From: Celoporthe dispersa
Taxonomy: Eukaryota > Ascomycota > Sordariomycetes > Diaporthales > Cryphonectriaceae
DNA length: 64,000 nt
Reading direction: 5' to 3'
Assembly (NCBI GenBank): GCA_016584495.1
Contig: WAID01000002.1
Location: 1,488,001-1,552,000, forward strand
In this document: positions 22,701-34,900 of the stretch, one piece after another
Numbering within the stretch: the first letter of the stretch is position 1
Layout of the letters: every line of letters begins with the position of its first letter
Notes under the pieces: generated by a model
Database searches by the model: none
Told to the model about the DNA's origin: nothing
Seen by the model: the letters and a program-made list of their open reading frames with translations, nothing else
Translations under genes and position numbers: made by a program

Positions 22701-23693
22701 GAGACGGGTCGTCAGTGGGCACATCGCCTTCATCTTGCTCTGCAGAGCCTTCAGCAGACTTGCCCGCGCCCTCATCATCTATAGCTCGTCGGCCCTCGGT
22801 GCCAGCAGCCCTTCCGACACCCAAGATGTCCCAGCTGAAGGTCTTGACAAAGGTGACAAGCAGAGGGAGGTTAGCATGATCACGGTCGTGGCCCAACAGG
22901 TCCTTCAAGACCTCCAGGGGGGAAGGGCTCGGCACCACCACCCTTGCTGCTGCGGGTTTTGAGCTCTGGGGCCTTGGTGGAGGCTGCTTTGACGGTATCA
23001 TCAGGGATCACATCTTCGAGGGTCCGAAGGACGCCGACCAGCCACAACTCGGTAATGACGCGCAGGAGGGCCTTCTGCCGGATGGGCCGCTGTTTCTCCT
23101 CCTTCTCACGAACGTCGGGAGGCAGGCTCTTGAGATAGCTCTTGTCCAGGGTGGCAATGCCCCGGCCCAGCTGCCAGCCAAGCTGCATGGTGAACTCCTC
23201 CGGGCCGAAGCGCTGGTGCAGAGCACTGACGATTTCCACTCCGGCCTCGACATCTCCTCCGGTGGCCTTGAGCTTGGTGAGACCCTCGTAGCAAGCGGAA
23301 ATGATCTCGGACAGGTATCTATGCAGGCTAAGGGTTCGGATCTCCTGGATGAAAGTGGGCAGGGTGGCGGTGGTGACAGCTGTGCGCAGCCGCTTGATGA
23401 AGGCAGTGTGCTTGGCCAATTTCGAGTCGAGAGACTTGCTGACTTGGAAAAGATCTGCCCGTGCCATTCCCCAAGAGATGTCAGCGATCGTTGCAGCAGT
23501 ACGCCAGAAGCAGACGGCAACGAGGTACTCACCAGTCTCGCCGGCCCAGGCGCGCTCGTTCAAAGAACGCAATTCACCTGTTGTCTCACAATGTCAGCGC
23601 ACGTCGTGTCTTCCCCCTCAACCTCCCAGCCAAGCCCCGCTTCCCCCCTCCTCACTGGGTTTCGAGGTCCTCACGTTTTCTAGCGCGATCCAT
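19735..23693 (-). CDS. nmd2: Nonsense-mediated mRNA decay factor Upf2/Nmd2
   Basis: Exons on the minus strand: 23693-23675, 23577-23533, 23454-21418, 21365-20316, 20271-20127, 20060-19735; about 1206 aa. Three MIF4G repeats are recognisable: one after DLFQVSKSLDSKLAKHTAFIKR, the second around DFCFLNSKASRNRLIKALTD, the third around VRQVLEKAFSKPGKVKYST and QRRIAEVKYLAEIYNY. A long acidic stretch (EPEPEEQDDEP onward) and a C-terminal UPF1-binding type segment (TKKGNKQQ, RNQQQAEREEQQRIKNLVLN) follow. Known role: bridges Upf1 and Upf3 on the ribosome to trigger decay of mRNAs with premature stops. The start MDRARKRELRSLNERAWAGET is typical. One frame break sits at a G6 run, 22917-22922: reading five G restores AEPFPLEVLKDLLGHD. 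The last intron, 20061-20126 (66 nt), is stop-free and in phase, so its retention would not truncate the protein. Confidence 0.95.
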
Positions 23694-25523
23694 GTTCGAT
23701 GGACCGCGGTGCGGTGTTTGTAGTGGATGTAAAAGACCTCTGCGAAGGGCTACATTCGTAAAATGACCGTGGGCCAGTCTAACTAAGGGTTAGACAGCCC
23801 AGAGCATTGGAAGCGACAGTCGGCGTCAACTTCGGTAGGCATCGGGGAGACCAAGGCGACCAAGAGAGCCTTGTCACAAAGGCACCCTCAGGCTGACTGG
23901 AATTGCGGTTGTTTCTCCGTGGTTTTGATCGCAGAGAGGACGGAGGGAATTAGATGTCGGTATTCGGGAGGAGAGGAAAAGAGTTGGACGGTCGTCGCAG
24001 TTTGCTGGTCCACAACTGTCTGCCGGCGCGGAGAGATCGCTGCTGGTGTGGCTTGCCGACGGGACGTCAGGGAATTGGAGTGGGAGGAGGATATTCGATC
24101 AGGTCGGGGGTCAGGACTGAGAACCTGTCGTTGTCGGCAATCAGGATGCACGTGGAGGAACCTTGCATTTGATGACGGTGCGAGCACTCTTTCCACGGAC
24201 AAGCGCTATTGGAGATCACGAAAGTGCTGAAGCGGCAGGCGACATTGGGGCCCGGTGCAGGGCCTGTTGGTTGGTTGAACTGCTGTTGGGGAGGTGACCT
24301 AGCTCCTCTTGTGGTGGGGTAAGCTTAGTAGCTATAGTGCAGCTACCTTGGTACCACGCTGCTGCCACCTCGCTAGAATTCTGAGCACATACAGACTTCG
24401 AAGCAGTGACTGGTTGATGAATGAACGACCTTGGCAGCTCTCCACCATCTTCACTAGGGCAGCCTCGTCACAATCTAATTCTTCACCAGTTGCAGATTTT
24501 CAGCATGAAGGCAAAGCAATCTATTGCATTTAGGGTCAGTAATTACTATGGTGTCCTTCCTTGTGGGTGATAGATGCAGCTGCTCTTCATAGCGTTTTCC
24601 CATTGCTTATCCGCCTGCTTTTCTTTTTTTGGTTCTTTTCTTTTCTTTCTTTCTCTAGATGCTGCTGGACCGCTGGACAGGCTTCCGAACAGCCCTTACT
24701 TCGATAGACCGAACTCAATCTTCATCTGTGCAGTGAACGGGATCCTCAGGTTGACTGCCTCGTCTGTGTACGCTGATGCTCGCTGCCATCTACCTCTCTG
24801 GCTGTCCTGATCAGCTGTGGTCGTAGGGGGGCCCTCAAGCTTGATCATGTCGGTGATATCCGGCCAAGAGGCAATTGCGTGTGACAACAGTACCAAGCAA
24901 AAGAAAAGAATCAAGAGCTTAAATTTGTGCGGTATGTAATGGAAGGCATGATCAAATAAGTCGTTGCACCTCAGTAGATCTCATCCTACAAAACGCGTTC
25001 CGTAATCCATTCCCTTTCGCCAATCTTCCTTGAATGCCGAGAAGCGAGGAACAAAAAGAAGCTGAGAAGAAAAAAAATAAAAAGACCAGAAACAACCAGA
25101 GGCCCCCAGCTTGGTGCCATTAATTTTGTCCGAACCGCCCGCTGACAAAGATGGATATGCCAAAACAAGGAAAGGCCACAGGATGCCATCGGCAGGAGAT
25201 GTGCGCTAACAAGAAAGAAAAAAAGAGCAAAGAGAGAAAGAAAAATAAACTGTCCCTTGTCGTCATGTTGCAGCCGAACTGAGGATGCTGGATCAGAACA
25301 CCAAGAAAGCCCCAGTCTTGTTTGACGGTCTAGATTGGAAATCGCCCCCGCTATGCAGAATGTGAACGTCGTAAAACTGTCGTGAACTTAAAGTCGTAAA
25401 GGCCCTTTGTAGTAGATACTATGCATGAATTGAAAATCTGGCTCCTGCTCCTCCAAGTCGTTTCATGGCAACGTTGAGCACCACCGACCATCCTGTTAGA
25501 AGTCACCCTGGCCGGGCTCTGCA
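23694..25523. other. Gene-free spacer upstream of upf2
   Basis: About 1.8 kb with upf2 promoter sequence on one side and the 3' UTR of the next gene on the other. There are T-rich (near 24624-24655) and A-rich (near 25060-25080, 25220-25250) tracts. No gene is supported. Confidence 0.45.
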
Positions 25524-26433
25524 TCAATAGTAGGAGGGTATATGTCCGTAGTAGGAGCTCGCCTGCGGCACCCGGCCATAGGAGCGCCTCCGCTCCGGCT
25601 CCATGGGTCCTGGCGTTCGACGATCGGCTCTGGCCGGTGCGAAGCTGGGCGGTGTCCTCCTGCCGGGCAGCCCTCTTTCCATATGGCTCGACGCAATAGT
25701 CGGGGCGCCCTCGCCGCCGCCTAGCCTACGCTTCGGCATCGGCAGTCGGCTGCCACCGAGCGCTGAGAGCGGAGGGTCACGAACTCCAGGCGCGTCGTCG
25801 GCGGGGAGAGTAAACTCGACTGTGGGCACCTGTCAGTTGAGCACGATAAGTAAGGGAAAGAAACAGGAAGTCACCAGACGAACCCAGGCTGTAGAAATAC
25901 TGTAAGACCTCTGGGTATCGCTGTACGGAAGTCTGCCAGTCCTCGTCAATGCCCATCTTCAAAGCCTGCTGAGCGGCGTTGAGCTCTTCCGGGTGCGGTG
26001 CCGCATGGTAGTAGGTTGCAGCATGGTGGGTGATGCGGTCGATGTGCGCCGTATGGGCTGCCTTGCGCCTGTCGGTCAGCAGGCGGAAGTATTCGAGGAT
26101 ATAGTCCTGCGCGTGCGCCCTGACCCAGCTCCTGCAACAAGTATTCATGTCAGCTTGTCCCATGACGAGAATCTCGTAGATCCCACACCATCATGCCAGG
26201 TTATGTGTGTGCGTGTGTAAGAGAGAGAGGGGGGGAGGGAGTGAGAGAAAGAGAGAGTCACACCACTGAAGCACAGGTGAGAGGTGAAAATAGGAGCAGC
26301 CTTACCGGATCTCGTTGTAGATGTTCTGCATCATCCGTGCTTCGGCTTGACGAATGGCCGTCTCGAGGCCTTTCGCTTCGCAGTCACACGCCATGGTCGC
26401 GGGAGCGTGGCATATTGCGCAGTCAGGGTCCAT
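25524..26433 (-). CDS. Conserved fungal protein with N-terminal Cys cluster, unknown function
   Basis: Exons on the minus strand: 26433-26306, 26131-25884, 25819-25524; 223 aa. The N-terminus MDPDCAICHAPATMACDCEAKG has a CxxC and a CxC pair that could bind zinc. Next come a helical segment (RMMQNIYNEIRSWVRAHAQDYILEYFRLLTDRR split across the first intron), a His/Tyr-rich region, IDEDWQTSVQRYPEVLQYFYSL, and a Pro/Arg-rich tail ending in SYYGHIPSYY. From memory this architecture occurs as an uncharacterised protein in Sordariomycetes. The splice sites restore the frame exactly (phases 2 and 1). An upstream in-frame ATG at 26493 would add 20 residues; I chose 26433 because the Cys motif starts there. 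No function is assigned. Confidence 0.75.
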
Positions 26434-28753
26434 TTTGCCCTGGATTTTCCTCGTCACGAGCAAATGGTGGTGATAATCCCTGATAGGAAACATGGTTTAG
26501 CAGGCGGTATCCGCAGGGGGAAAATAAAGAGAAGAGGTGGGAAGAGAGCGAGAGCGAGATGATAAGGACAAGGCCGAAGGAAGAAAGGAATGAGACTGCT
26601 CTGAAGTCGGGCAAACAAAATCAATTTGCAATTGTACAGAAATAATTAAAGGTAGGCACAGCTAAGACAACATCTCCCGAAAACTCATTCCTCTTCTCAT
26701 TACATCTCAAAGAGGGGCAAGAAGAAGAAGGCCAAACGGTGTGGTAACCGGGGCAGCTAGGAATGAGGAGACCTCGGAGAGAGAGAGGGAGAGAAAGAGA
26801 TATGCAGGAAGATGGGATCGGGGCCCAAGAGGAGAGGAACAGCAGATAATATTGGAGAGACGAGGGGGGAGGGGGGATATGTGGTTGACCACTTGGCGGG
26901 CGTCAGGAGATAGGAGGGCGCCGCGGTAAGAAGGGCAAGGAGAGTGGAAATCGAATCGATCTCCAGGTCAATGCAGGCTCGCTGCGGGAGGTGCAGCAAC
27001 ATCGACCTAGAGACGCAGACACTGGATGACGGGGACAGACTACCACCCTCCATATGCTGGCGACGTGGGTAGCAGTCAATTGACGTGTTTATTACACGAC
27101 ATGATCCATCCGTGATTGTGAGGGGGAAGGGCCCAAGTGGTGGTATTTGGTATGTGGATCGTGAGGTGAGTGGTCGGAAGGCGTTGGGGAGTCTGCAAGA
27201 CAGGTGATGCCTCCACCTCAGAAGAGGGCCTTGCAGAAGAGAATTCGCCAGGCCCTGGCATGCAGATCTCGCTGGTAAAACCGAAACAGCACAGAGGTTT
27301 TTTTTTGGGGGGGGGAAGGGGGGAGTTGGTTTTGTTTTGGCAACAGGAGAACACGTACAGACACGAGGCAATTGTGTTTATCGCGGCTGTTGATGCTGAA
27401 TTGCTGCTGTTTGTTGCTGCAACGAAGAGCAAGAACCAGGTAGCAGCAGCCGTGAGGGATGTGCGATGAGGTGGACGACCGGGAGTTGTGTGAGAAGTCT
27501 GGAGAAGGTTTTAATTCTTGCCCTCTGGGGCGCTCGGGTTCTGGACTACCCACATTAGCCTTGGGGAAACGTGTGTCGTGGCTCGAATTGCGGATGAGAG
27601 GTGTCGCGACCCTTATGCAGCATCCAGGTTCCATGCTGCATATATCCAATAAAAGAGGAGCCCCTTCTTGGATCTTTGGGCACCGAGCGGGTCCCAACGG
27701 TCCTCAGAGGAGACTGGCCACCCGAGGGGGCGTTGCTTCTGCTCATCCCGTCTGCATCAAGGGGGGTATGAATATCACCCTACCTTCCGCGCCCGGTCGA
27801 CAAGACAGCCTGAGCCTGCATGATAATTAACCAGAGGCGCGTGCTCAGACGGACCAGGAGTATGTACAGACGGCCTTGACGTTCTCTGATCAACCCCGAT
27901 GTGGCCACTCCTGGGTCCAGACGAGGAACCGACCCTCCTTTTCCGACCCTTGTGTGGATGAACCGCTCGGCAAGACCCGATACGATTAGACTTCAGGTCA
28001 TCAATCCTTCCCAGAGGACATTGCTCTGCCGGAGTTCTCTTCTTGTTGGGTGCTCGAGACATCCTCTGCTGAGACACTGGCCCTGTTCAACAGCAGCACA
28101 CCGCCAGATTCCGGCCGGGTCAAGGCTGCCAGGTAGACCGGATTAGGGTGAGACAAACTACTAGCTGACGGTGTGATAGCCTGAGTGGCCCGCAGCAGCT
28201 TGTGTTTCCCCGGATGCATGGGAGAGGGGGGAGGGGGAAGACCACGTCTGGATGGCAAGATGGCTTATGTGGAGCGAGCGGCAAAGAGCCGCATGATGAG
28301 ATGCAGGAAAGTCTGTGGCTGGTGGAAGTGGAAACACGCCCTGGTCAGGAGCATCAAGCCCGAGCCCTTTGTTTTTGGGGGGAGAAATGAGACATTGGCG
28401 GATGCACCGGCTGGAGTCGCGCATCTGGGAAATTATCCCGCGCTCGATGTGTTCGCTCTGAGCTGTATTCATACATTTATGATCTCATAAAAAAGAATAG
28501 GGAAGCTGTCGATAGAGGGAAGGCGCTGAAGCACTGACAGGGGTGGTGGAAAGAGGGAAGGAGGGGGACGACCTTCTCCGATTCTTACACCCCTTAGGAG
28601 TGGGCGTAGTCTGCTTATCTTATCGCTACACCCGAAATTTCTCGTCTGACCTCACTGTCAAAAATGATGCAGCAACTCGGATCAAGTGACCACAACCTGC
28701 AGGCGTTTTGGGCGGCCAATTGAACTCCTGAAGGCCCATCATCTCGATTGGAG
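26434..28753. other. Divergent gene-free spacer
   Basis: About 2.3 kb between the minus-strand unknown gene and mtg2. GA-rich (about 26770-26800) and poly-T/poly-G (about 27299-27322) tracts are seen. No gene is supported; it should contain both promoters. Confidence 0.45.
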
Positions 28754-30467
28754 ATGGCACCTCGCTGCGCAGGGGGCTCACCAGCCTTCCTACCTTTTCT
28801 CTACCCATCTCTATTTTTCACCAAACTTCCAAAGACAAGCAGGGCCGCCAAGGTCAGGTGCCATGTGACCGAGACTGCGTCGGCAGAAACAACCTCGTCG
28901 TCGATATCGAGGCTGAACCCCAGTCCTGACGACTACTACATCACCAACTTTGCCGACAAGGCCAAGCTGAGCCTGTTTGCTGGTGCTGGTGGAAACGGAA
29001 ATATCAGTTTTGCCCGCGATGCCTACTTGCCCGACGGTCCACCTAACGGAGGCGACGGGGGCCATGGCGGCAACATCTACATCCAGGCTGTCTATGGCGA
29101 GACGTCTCTCCACAAGCTAGCACGACGACAGTTCTTCAGGGCAACGAGGGGCACCAACGGTCAGGGGGAGCAACAGGGCCGGGAGGCGAGGCGAGGACCT
29201 CATCATTACCGTGCCGGTGGGAACCGTTGTTCGCGAGCTCAGCCGGGAGGATCCTGAGGCAGACGATGAGTTCCGCAGGCGGGCAGCGCGGTCGCGCAAA
29301 CATCTCGCCGCGCCAGGGGATGGCCAGCCGGAAGAAGCCTCGACAGCACAGTCCTCCTCATCACCCGAGGAGTCGCAATACGATAATCCCGAGATCGAGA
29401 AGTGGGTGTTGTACCCAGGCATATCTTCCTCCGAGAAGAGAAAAATTTGGATTCCCGACCTCCCCAGGCGAGAAAAACTCTTCGCTCAGCCGCCTGCACC
29501 TATCCAACTGGACCTGTCCAGACCCACACGGAGGCCTATTCTGCTCGCAGCAGGTGCTCTAGGCGGGCTCGGAAACCCACACTTTGTCTCCAGGGAGGTG
29601 CCGAGACCGCTATACGCGACCAAGGGAGACAAGGCCGTCTCGATGAAGATCGAGCTGGAGCTGAAGCTTCTTGCGGACGTCGGGCTCGTCGGCCTCCCCA
29701 ACGCGGGGAAGAGCACGCTCGTGCGAGCCCTGACGAACAGTCGTGCGCGGGTGGGCTCTTGGGCCTTCACGACTCTGCAGCCCAACATCGGCACTGTCGT
29801 GCTTGACAACAACCGCGGCAGGCCGATCGTTACGAGCTATCACCGGCAGGAGCCGGATGAGACCTGGGAGGGGGATGTGGACGTTAGGCAGCGCAAGAGG
29901 TTCACTATCGCAGACATTCCTGGTCTGATCGAGGGTGCTCACCTCGACAAAGGCCTGGGAATCGCGTTCCTCCGTCATGTGGAGAGGGCTGGCGTGCTGG
30001 CCTTCGTGATTGACCTGAACGCTGGAAATTCGGTCGAGGCACTCAAGTCGCTGTGGAACGAAGTCGGCCTCTATGCACAGATGCGGGAGGAGCAGGAGCA
30101 AGACCGCGAACGCGATGCGAGGATCGAATATGACCTCAACGCAGGGCTTGACGGAGCATCGTCGAGCTTTGGTCAGGACTGGCCGATTCACTCGGAGTAT
30201 CCGTCCGCGCCAGCTAATCAGAGAGGCCTTCACATTGCAGCGAAGCCATGGTTTGTCATCGCCACAAAGGGTGATCTGCCGGGCGCGAAGGAGAACTTCA
30301 AGGAGCTGCGGGAGTATCTGACGAAGGTGACCAATGGTGACGAGCCGCATCCCAGCGGAATTGCGAAGGCGTGGATCAAGGACTGCGCGGCCATCCCAGT
30401 CAGCGCCATCAAGGGACAGGGCGTGGACAGAATCATCCACTGGACCGTGGGGCTACTAGACGATTAG
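28754..30467 (+). CDS. mtg2: Mitochondrial Obg-family GTPase Mtg2 (one frame break)
   Basis: A single-exon gene, about 570 aa after allowing one shift. Seen: an Obg N-terminal glycine-rich fold (KLSLFAGAGGNGNISFARDA, GGDGGHGGNIYI), then a G domain with G1 GLPNAGKST, G3 DIPGLIEGAH and G4 TKGD in place of the usual NKxD. Known role: Obg-type GTPases assemble the large ribosomal subunit, and fungal Mtg2 acts in mitochondria. The N-terminus is hydrophobic/basic (LFFTKLPKTSRAAKVR), compatible with import, but it is short before the Obg fold. At the G5 run 29164-29168 the frame breaks; reading four G gives GQGSNRAGRRGEDLIITV, which matches the Obg pattern. The ATG at 28754 is the first Met in the frame. 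Confidence 0.9.
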
Positions 30468-30704
30468 GTTCGTCAACTTAGGGAGAATGCAGCATGTCAT
30501 GATCCGCTTTGAGATCATGAAGCTGATACCGAAAGGTCCCGTTCCGAGATAATGAGACTGGATTCCTGCCACCATAAGAACATGAAAATTCTGACATCGC
30601 ATCATGAAACGTTTCAGGGCAGACGAGTCCAGCCGCTCCCTTTCTCCCTCTCACAATCATCAAAACAACCCATATCTTCACTGCGCTTTATCGAGCTCGG
30701 CCTC

Positions 30705-31901
30705 TCAGGAGGACCTCGGCCCAGCACATTCCCGGTGCCCAGTTCCTGCTGCCTCTGCGACTGCTCTCCTGAAGTCGGCGTCGCTCTTGTTCATCTCAAA
30801 ATCCTCGGTCTTGTCCTCATGCATATTCCTTTTACGAGTGGGCTTCAACATGGGTATCGAGCCAGCAATGATCCCCAGGCCGCACTCAATAACGGTCCAC
30901 ATCACGATCTTCCCCGTGCTGTATAGGTAGTTGTCATCTGAACTGTACGCATCTGTGTATACGGTGCGCAGCACCGAAGCGACGGAAGCACTTATCGCAA
31001 TGCATCAATCATCAGCTAACCGTCGAAGGAAAGTCGGGCAAACACAAAGTGGACGGTGTTCAAAACTCACATGACACCGAAGCCCAGAGCAACGCCCGTC
31101 ATAATCTTCGACTTGAGGGCCATCTCAGGACTCCACAGCAGGAGGGTCGAGATCGTGGCCATCGCCAGATCTGACACAACATCAAATGCATACCCTGTCT
31201 TGGCGAGAGCAACAAACACGTCGGAGTCCATGCAGGTCCCATTCTCAGTCCAGTTCGACTGGATGGGCCTGCACTTCGCCAGCAGGGTGATGACACCCGC
31301 GATACACAACACGATGACGAGTGCGATGAGGCCCCAGACGATGTAGATGAATCGTCTCTTCCTGTCGATCCGCTTCAGAGTAGTGAGGATGCTGGTCTTG
31401 ATGAACACGAGGTTAACCGTGTAAAAGATCTGCCAGAGAAAGAGATACTGTATTTTTTTTAAAAAAGAAAAAAAGTCAGACCAGGACCACAGCTGATAGT
31501 CAACAAGCTTAAAGGGGCACAAACCTCCTTGCCCTCGCGCTGCAGCTCAGAGTTGAGCTTCGAATCCGGCGACCCGATGCCGACGAATGTCCCATGCATC
31601 ACGATGGCATTCTGCACCAAATTGACAACCTACGGAGGACGAGAATTAGTCTTGCTAGTGCTCCCTCGAGAGCCCCGGTAAGAGGTAAGGGTGGGATCAC
31701 AGCCGGGAGGAGACTTACCAGTGCTGTACACATGAGGTAGTCATCGCTGCCAAATTGTTTGCTTCGAAGCCGCAGCCAAGCCCGGAAGCCGACTGCGTTT
31801 GTCGAAAGGATAGTGAAAGTGAGCGTGACGCCAAAGATCGCCGCGGCAAACTTCTCAGGCTCGAGAATATCGGCCAGATACTCAGAGGCGAGGGCAGCCA
31901 T
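30705..31901 (-). CDS. Rhodopsin-domain (PTH11-like) seven-span membrane protein
   Basis: Exons on the minus strand: 31901-31719, 31629-31525, 31447-31071, 30990-30705; 316 aa, all phases consistent. Seen: hydrophobic spans at the N-terminus (IFGVTLTFTILSTNAVGF), in exon 3 (LFLWQIFYTVNLVFIKTS, FIYIVWGLIALVIVLCIAGV, YAFDVVSDLAMATISTLLLW) and in exon 4 (KIVMWTVIECGLGIIAGSIP), with CRPIQSNW and NGTCMD between. This arrangement is typical of the large fungal rhodopsin-domain family (Pfam PF20684). No CFEM domain. The tail is short, polar and acidic. Ligand and role unknown; relatives include PTH11-type surface receptors. The gene converges on mtg2 with about 240 bp between stops. The last intron ends in AAG. 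Confidence 0.85.
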
Positions 31902-34900
31902 GTTGAGGGGTGAAGGAATGAAGAGGAACGAATGGGAATGAACGAATGAGAGAAACGACGTAGTGAGCGAGTGAGCGGGCGAATGAATGAATGAATGAAC
32001 GAACGAATGTATGCTGAGAATCAAGAGGCCTCACAGTCCCTGCTGCGACCTACCGAGACCAGAGCCGAGGACTGGATGCCGAGAGGGAGAGAGACTCACT
32101 CTCTTCTCTGACGGTCTGCATGAGGATGCATGTCATCTTTAATGAGCCCGAGAACACATGCATGCATCGCAGTATGATAATGCTCGCTACGTTATAGCAG
32201 AAACAAAGTGGTATTAGGGAGGGTGTGTCCACTTTATTTTCCCCCGGACATCGTCTCCGTCCCTCCCCTTTTTTCTCGTCGTCCCTTGCTCCCGGCTCCC
32301 CATTTTCCATACCACGCGCACAATGTTGATAGGCCGTATGCATCTCCCTAACCAAGATGCACGAATGGGAACGGGCCATGAAGGTAGAAAGACCTGGGGC
32401 TGCTTTAAATAGATGCATGAAGGGCGCCATGTCAAAGCATATCATGAACCACCTCCGGACAGGGGGTCGCTGCCGTGGGGTCGATCCGTTCATCATGTTT
32501 CGAAACACCCTCCTTTATGCCGGGATCCCAACAAGGAATCTGTTAGATGTAAATCAATTTGATCTCCGAGACCCAAGCACGGACTACCCCAGGTTCGTGG
32601 ACGGTGCCTGGCAATTTCTCGAAGACTTATTTCGTTGCGGTTATGGAAGTATTGAACATATTATTCAATAGCTAAACCTTCCACATTCCTGAAGGCGAGG
32701 AACCAACCCTCCCCCTCCCCTCTTTTTCAACTTTGAGGAGAGAGAGAAAAAACAGCAACTTTATGATGGGAGACCCGAATACAAGAGAGTTTTTTGGTTG
32801 CCAACCAAATCGAATTCATACCTGGCCCTACACTTCGCGGCCTACATTGGCACGCTCAACGCACATTGCTCGGTATATCCACGGACCAACCCACACAAGA
32901 TCATCTCTCTAGTGATTACCGCTAGTCTTGGTTGCGACGAGCCGCATACTGCTCAGTTGCGCAAAAGTGTGAGAATTCGTAAGAAGCCGGTCGGAAGCTG
33001 TTCTATCATGGCTGATGCTTTGATGGTGGATGACTTGATCGGCTCGGGCATGCAACTGACGACATGATCCGCCAGCTAGTCATCATGAAGATTTCATATC
33101 TTCTATATGACTGTTGCCACAATATTCATGAATATACTATTGTAATTACTAGCTAGGAATTTTAAATTCAACTCTATCAAGATGTAGTCTGTAAAATTAA
33201 CTTCATTCACAGCACAAGTTTTGATCTCAGAGAATAAGCATTGGGACATGATGATGCTGTGAGGAATGTTGATGACTATGCAGACCTCTCGATCCTCTTC
33301 TTCATTTTCATGGATCATATCACTGATGAACGAATAGCGGGTGATTTCATGCTAGACACTACAATGTGAAAATCTCAATCAATGTCAGCACAGAATCACA
33401 TTCACCATCCAGTCCTCCCTTGTTTATATGCACCTGTCCTCTATAATCATGGGTCTTCCAAACTCATCTAAGTTGCTGAACTACTGTCCCTGAAGCTGCT
33501 GCTATATCATACGTTCTGTTTCATAATGTGACTGTAAAGTTCATTGAATTTCAAGACACTGATACTGCTTCGGTTCCAAAAGGCACTACATCAGGAAGAC
33601 ACAGATGAAAATATAACACAACTCATTCAGGACCCACTACGGTTCTTATTGTCAACTTTTGGGACACAAAATGTGACTTAGATGAGAAAAACTTACTCAT
33701 TTCGATACCAGGTGATGGTCCGCAGAGCGAAGAGCACAGGCTCTGTTAACAACGTCCTAGACTCCTTTCTTTTTTGGCCCCAAGATGGGTAACTCCTAGT
33801 AGGCATGCGCCCGAACCTCATAACTTTTACTGGTCAGTCTCCTGCAGGTTCTGTACAACGAGCCAAGCCCGATCAGTGTCAGGTGTCACCAGCACCCCGA
33901 TGAGATCAGATACATCGTCTTATTATTTTTATTTTTTACATGCATGTTTACACACCTGGTATGCCATGAATATCACAAGCTGATAACTCACCAGTCCTCA
34001 GTAGATTGCGAGACGAGCTCAACCGCTTCAACTGGTGAGCCGACTGACGCAATGAGGTTACAGCACCACAGAAGTAACCCCGTGCCGTTGAGCCCGAGAT
34101 GATGCTGTGTGCCCTGTTTCCCCTTCCCCCACATCCCGATGCCACCCTCAGGCATTCGAGCCTATACATTCTTGTTCGTCGATCACAGAAATAATATGTC
34201 GGTAGTAATGGTATTTAGATGAGACTTGTAGTCGGGGTCTATGCCCTTCTCAAGAAATGCATTAGCTTGTTATCAATCTCTACCGCGGATACAGAAAGTG
34301 GCCACGAGGGCCTGTAACTTGTCTCATGATGTAATTTCATCATCTCAGCATAGAGTCAAGGTGCGTATGTGGTTTCTCTTTTAGCACTCTCGCACTTTCG
34401 ACACATTGAGTTCTGGTCAGGATCCGATCTTCATTTTCCGAGGTAGCAGACTCGTGATGACCGCATGAAGCTGCTCTGTCTTCTGAGTCGTCCCGCCAGG
34501 CGTGTCCCGGCCTTGGATCGTGTCTGCTAATTGGGTGCTGCATCCAGCGGTGAAAAAGGACGCCCGAGTGTGATCTGCCCAGAGCTTGGTCGTCATTTCT
34601 TCGTACTAGCCTCTCTAGAATTGTTGCTTCTGGCTTATTTATAGTAATCTCGTGCAGAAGCGGTGTAGGTTCAAAATCTAGTGAGGGAGCTTGGTGTGTT
34701 GGTTATCGCCAGGAACGGGCTATTCCGCTGCCTAGCGGGCCAGCGGGCGTACCCATCCAAGCCATGTGCCATAGGAGCTATTACGTGCTGCGCTTCACCA
34801 AGACATTACGGCGTGCGCTAGCTGGAAAAGCTGTACCATAGTATTATAACCCATCGAAGCTGGCCGGGTGGTTATGAAGGCTAAATATAGACATTTATGA

